DNA from: Burkholderiaceae bacterium | GTDB taxonomy: Bacteria; Pseudomonadota; Gammaproteobacteria; Burkholderiales; Burkholderiaceae | Assembly: GCA_017997515.1 (NCBI GenBank) | Contig: JAGOEY010000056.1 | Coordinates: 1-8,846 of the forward strand | Length of the DNA: 8,846 bases | Direction: 5' to 3' | In this document: piece after piece, positions 6,554 to 8,846 of the stretch | How positions within the stretch are numbered: position 1 is the first letter of the stretch | Layout: each line of letters opens with the position of its first letter | Position numbers and translations under genes: made by a program | Notes under the pieces: generated by a model | Database searches by the model: none | What the model saw: the letters and a program-made list of their open reading frames with translations, nothing else | Told to the model about the DNA's origin: nothing

Positions 6554-6566
6554 GCCCATATTCGAT

Positions 6567-7508
6567 ATGAACCTGCACCAATTCCGGTTTGTCCAGGAGG
6601 CGTCCCGGCGCAACCTCAACCTCACCGAGGCGGCCAAGGCACTCCACACCTCGCAACCCGGGGTGTCCAAAGCCATCATTGAGCTGGAAGAAGAATTAGG
6701 CGTCGAGATTTTTGCGCGGCACGGCAAACGACTCAAACGTATCACCGAGCCGGGCCAGCACGTGCTGAAAAGTATCGAAGTGATCATGCGCGAGGTGGGC
6801 AACCTCAAACGTATTGGTGAGCAGTTCAGCGCCGAAGACAGCGGCACTCTGTCCATAGCCACCACCCACACCCAGGCGCGTTATGTGCTGCCTGTGCCCG
6901 TGGCCCGCTTGCGTGAGAGTTACCCCAAGGTCAACGTGAGCCTGCACCAGGGTGCCCCCGACCAGGTCGCCCGGATGGTGATGGACGAGGTGGCCGAGAT
7001 CGGTATCGCCACCGAATCGCTGGTCAACTACCCCGAGTTGGTCACCCTGCCCTGTTATGAGTGGCAACACGTGCTGGTGCTGCCGCTGGACCACCCGCTG
7101 GCCAAGAAGGAACGGGTCACGCTGGAAGACATTGCGCAGGAGCCGTTGATCACCTACCACCCGTCCTTCACCGGTCGCACCCGTATCGACCAGGCTTTTG
7201 CCGCACGCAAACTGTCGCCGCGTATTGCGCTGGAAGCCATCGACTCCGACGTGATCAAGACCTATGTGCGCCTGGGGCTGGGTATTGGCATCGTGGCAGA
7301 AATGGCCGTGCGCGACGATACCAACGCCGACCTCGTGGTGCGCCCGCTGGGCCACCTGCTGGGCCAGAACGTGGCGCGGGTTGCCTTCAAACGCAGCGCG
7401 TACCTGCGCAATTTTGTGTTCAAGTTTGCGGAGCTGCTGAGCGATAGGCTCAACCGCGACCTCATCGGCAAGGCCATGACCGGCCACGTCAACGATTACG
7501 AGCTTTGA
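6567..7508 (+). CDS. cysB: LysR-type transcriptional regulator CysB (cysteine/sulfate assimilation)
   Basis: This is a 313-residue regulator that in known members activates sulfate uptake and reduction genes, with N-acetylserine or O-acetylserine as inducer and sulfate or thiosulfate as antagonist. The winged helix-turn-helix covers about residues 1-60, with recognition segment TEAAKALHTSQPGVSKAI (20-37). The effector domain carries ATTHTQARY (98-106). T100, T102, Q103, T149 (IATE) and T202 (SFTGR) all sit at the same numbers as the sulfate/inducer-pocket residues of E. coli CysB. DVIKTYVRLGLGIGIVAEMAV is also CysB-typical. The start ATG is forced: an in-frame TAG lies at 6552-6554, and no Shine-Dalgarno is present, as with lptF. 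A close paralogue such as Cbl or SsuR (sulfonate control) cannot be excluded by sequence alone. It lies 64 bases after cbiX and 46 before the aminotransferase. Confidence 0.92.
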   Translation: MNLHQFRFVQEASRRNLNLTEAAKALHTSQPGVSKAIIELEEELGVEIFARHGKRLKRITEPGQHVLKSIEVIMREVGNLKRIGEQFSAEDSGTLSIATTHTQARYVLPVPVARLRESYPKVNVSLHQGAPDQVARMVMDEVAEIGIATESLVNYPELVTLPCYEWQHVLVLPLDHPLAKKERVTLEDIAQEPLITYHPSFTGRTRIDQAFAARKLSPRIALEAIDSDVIKTYVRLGLGIGIVAEMAVRDDTNADLVVRPLGHLLGQNVARVAFKRSAYLRNFVFKFAELLSDRLNRDLIGKAMTGHVNDYEL

Positions 7509-7541
7509 CCAAGCACAGCTTTCCTGAACCACCCGTATTTC

Positions 7542-7546
7542 GAGGA
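7542..7546 (+). promoter_or_regulatory. Ribosome binding site of the aminotransferase
   Basis: GAGGA lies 8 bases before the ATG at 7555 and supports that start over internal ATGs. No promoter or terminator is evident in the 46-base gap after cysB, so the two genes may share a transcript. Confidence 0.7.
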
Positions 7547-7554
7547 TTTTCTCC

Positions 7555-8757
7555 ATGGCTTATGTGCCTGAATCTGCCCCGGCCAACGTGACCGTGCGCA
7601 CGCCGCACCTGCAAACCAAGCTGCCCGCCGTGGGCACCACCATCTTTACCGTGATGTCAGCACTGGCGGCGGAAAAGAACGCGGTCAACCTGGGCCAGGG
7701 CTTCCCTGATTTCGACTGTGACCCAAAGCTGGTGCAGGCCGTGACCGACGCCATGCAACGCGGCCAGAACCAGTACCCACCCATGCCGGGCGTGCTGCCG
7801 CTGCGCGAAGCCATTGCTACAAAAATAGAAGCGCAACACGGCCGACAGTACAGCGCTGCAAGCGAAATAACCATCACAGCCGGTGCTACCCAGGCCATCA
7901 TCACCGCCATCTTGGCAGTGGTGCGGCCCGGTGACGAAGTGATTGTTTTGGAGCCGTGTTACGACAGTTATGTGCCCAACATCGAACTCGCAGGCGGCAC
8001 CGTGGTGCGGGTGCCGCTCACACCTGGCACATTCCGCCCCGACTTCACCAAGATCCAGGCCGCCATCACGCCGCGCACCCGCGCCATCCTGGTCAACAGC
8101 CCCCACAACCCCAGCGCCACCGTGTGGAGCCGGGCCGACATGCTGGCGCTGCAGGACATCCTCGACCCGACCGACATCCTGCTGATCAGCGACGAGGTGT
8201 ACGAGCACATGGTGTTCGACGCCCCCACGCAAGAATCCACCCACGAGAGCGCCGCCCGGTTCCCCGGCCTGGCAGCCCGCGCTTTTATCGTCAGCAGCTT
8301 TGGCAAGACCTACCACGTGACCGGCTGGAAGGTCGGCTACGTGGCCGCACCTGCCGCGCTGACGGTGGAGTTTCGCAAGGTGCACCAGTTCAACGTGTTC
8401 ACCGTCAACACCCCGGTGCAGTACGCCCTGGCGCAGTACATGGCCGACCCGCAGCCTTACCTGGCGCTCCCCGCGTTCTACCAGCGCAAACGTGACCTGT
8501 TCCGCGACGGCCTGCAGAAAACCCGCCTGCGCCTGCTGCCGAGTGAAGGCACCTACTTCCAGTGTGTGGACATTTCCGCCGTCAGCGACCTGAAAGAAGC
8601 CGATTTCTGCCAGTGGCTGACGACCGAACTGGGCGTGGCGGCGATTCCCATGTCGGCTTTTTATGGCGACGGGTTCGACCAGCGCGTGGTGCGGTTTTGC
8701 TTCGCCAAAAAGGATGAAACCTTGCTCAGCGCCCTGGAGCGCCTGCAAAAGCTGTGA
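7555..8757 (+). CDS. PLP-dependent class I aminotransferase, methionine aminotransferase (YbdL) type
   Basis: This is a cytosolic fold-type I aminotransferase of 400 residues. Visible landmarks are the substrate-side NLGQGFPDFD (45-54), YPPMPGVLPLREAIA (74-88), the cofactor-binding AGATQAI (109-115) and NSPHNPSA (181-188, N185). They continue with ISDEVYEH (211-218, D213 and Y216), the Schiff-base lysine K251 in SSFGKTYHVTGWKVGY, and the carboxylate-binding R380 in VVRFCFAK. The FGKTYHVTGWKVGY and QFNVFTVNTPVQYALAQYM signatures are those of YbdL, which transaminates methionine and other hydrophobic or aromatic amino acids with 2-oxo acids. Methionine salvage or turnover is a natural role beside cysB, but kynurenine or glutamine transaminase-type activity is possible. 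Its stop TGA overlaps a GTG start of the next gene. Codons 87-93 and 106 are unusually AT-rich for the gene. Confidence 0.9.
   Translation: MAYVPESAPANVTVRTPHLQTKLPAVGTTIFTVMSALAAEKNAVNLGQGFPDFDCDPKLVQAVTDAMQRGQNQYPPMPGVLPLREAIATKIEAQHGRQYSAASEITITAGATQAIITAILAVVRPGDEVIVLEPCYDSYVPNIELAGGTVVRVPLTPGTFRPDFTKIQAAITPRTRAILVNSPHNPSATVWSRADMLALQDILDPTDILLISDEVYEHMVFDAPTQESTHESAARFPGLAARAFIVSSFGKTYHVTGWKVGYVAAPAALTVEFRKVHQFNVFTVNTPVQYALAQYMADPQPYLALPAFYQRKRDLFRDGLQKTRLRLLPSEGTYFQCVDISAVSDLKEADFCQWLTTELGVAAIPMSAFYGDGFDQRVVRFCFAKKDETLLSALERLQKL
7813..7834 (+). repeat. AT-rich island resembling a short dispersed repeat, inside the aminotransferase
   Basis: The stretch encodes I-A-T-K-I-E-A (residues 87-93) with the codons ACA AAA ATA GAA, in contrast to the C/G-ending codons on both sides. 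It has the look GCTAc-A5-TAG-aaGCGC, which partly resembles small repeats of the form GCTATnAAAAA(A)TAGC that I recall from Comamonadaceae genomes. The protein sequence here is ordinary for the family. Confidence 0.3.
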
Positions 8758-8846
8758 CCGCCGCCCATTCCCAACTCGCAGCCGTGGCCACGGCACTGCA
8801 ACAGGTGCGCGATGGTGTGCTGCGGCCCGGCGACTTCAGCGAAGCC
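8754..8846 (+). CDS. Start of an unidentified gene, cut by the window edge
   Basis: A GTG start overlaps the aminotransferase stop (GTGA), and the frame stays open for 31 codons to the last base. The visible residues begin VTAAHSQLAAVATALQQVRD and continue GVLRPGDFSEA: an Ala/Gln-rich amphipathic helix followed by a turn, with no signal peptide. GC-rich third positions match the neighbours, which supports coding. A weak purine stretch (GCAAAAG) lies just upstream. I do not recognise the family from this fragment. Confidence 0.6.
   Translation, partial: MTAAHSQLAAVATALQQVRDGVLRPGDFSEA

Noticed and set aside
6696..7556. A 286-codon minus-strand open frame opposite cysB
   Set aside because: Shadow of the cysB code; the composition is typical of antisense GC-rich frames.
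7657..8796. A 379-codon minus-strand open frame opposite the aminotransferase
   Set aside because: Shadow of a gene with all PLP enzyme motifs; His/Val/Gly-rich with no domain.

Overview
The window reads as ordinary chromosomal DNA of a betaproteobacterium, most likely a member of the Comamonadaceae (Rhodoferax/Polaromonas/Acidovorax type). The grounds are a GC-rich composition (about 60% by eye), tight gene packing with ATGA/GTGA overlaps, a leucyl aminopeptidase-HolC pair divergent from lptFG, and a CysB of the type found in Burkholderiales. This placement comes from protein recall, not from a search. There are nine complete genes and one partial gene. I see no mobile element, CRISPR array, tRNA or rRNA.

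Left part (positions 1-3892, all genes on the minus strand): from right to left, pepA (leucyl aminopeptidase with an unusual basic tail), holC (DNA polymerase III chi) and a small DUF2486-like protein form an operon. After a 124-base gap comes a branched-chain amino acid type periplasmic binding protein (livK-like), closed by a strong bidirectional terminator at 130-157. The first 129 bases hold no gene I can support.

Middle (3893-6502, plus strand): only 23 bases separate pepA from the divergent lptF. lptF, lptG and cbiX overlap by four bases at each junction (ATGA), so the inner-membrane half of the lipopolysaccharide export machine appears to be translationally coupled to a short-form CbiX chelatase.

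Right part (6503-8846, plus strand): a 64-base gap with a perfect 7-bp palindrome precedes cysB, the LysR-type master regulator of sulfur assimilation. A class I PLP aminotransferase of the methionine aminotransferase (YbdL) type follows, and then the start of an unidentified gene that runs off the edge. CbiX (siroheme for sulfite reductase), CysB and a methionine aminotransferase side by side suggest a loose sulfur-metabolism neighbourhood.

No clearly new multi-gene system is visible. The points most worth a second look are the cysB palindrome, the histone-like tail on PepA, the AT-rich repeat-like islands inside two conserved genes, and the very small divergent pepA/lptF spacer.
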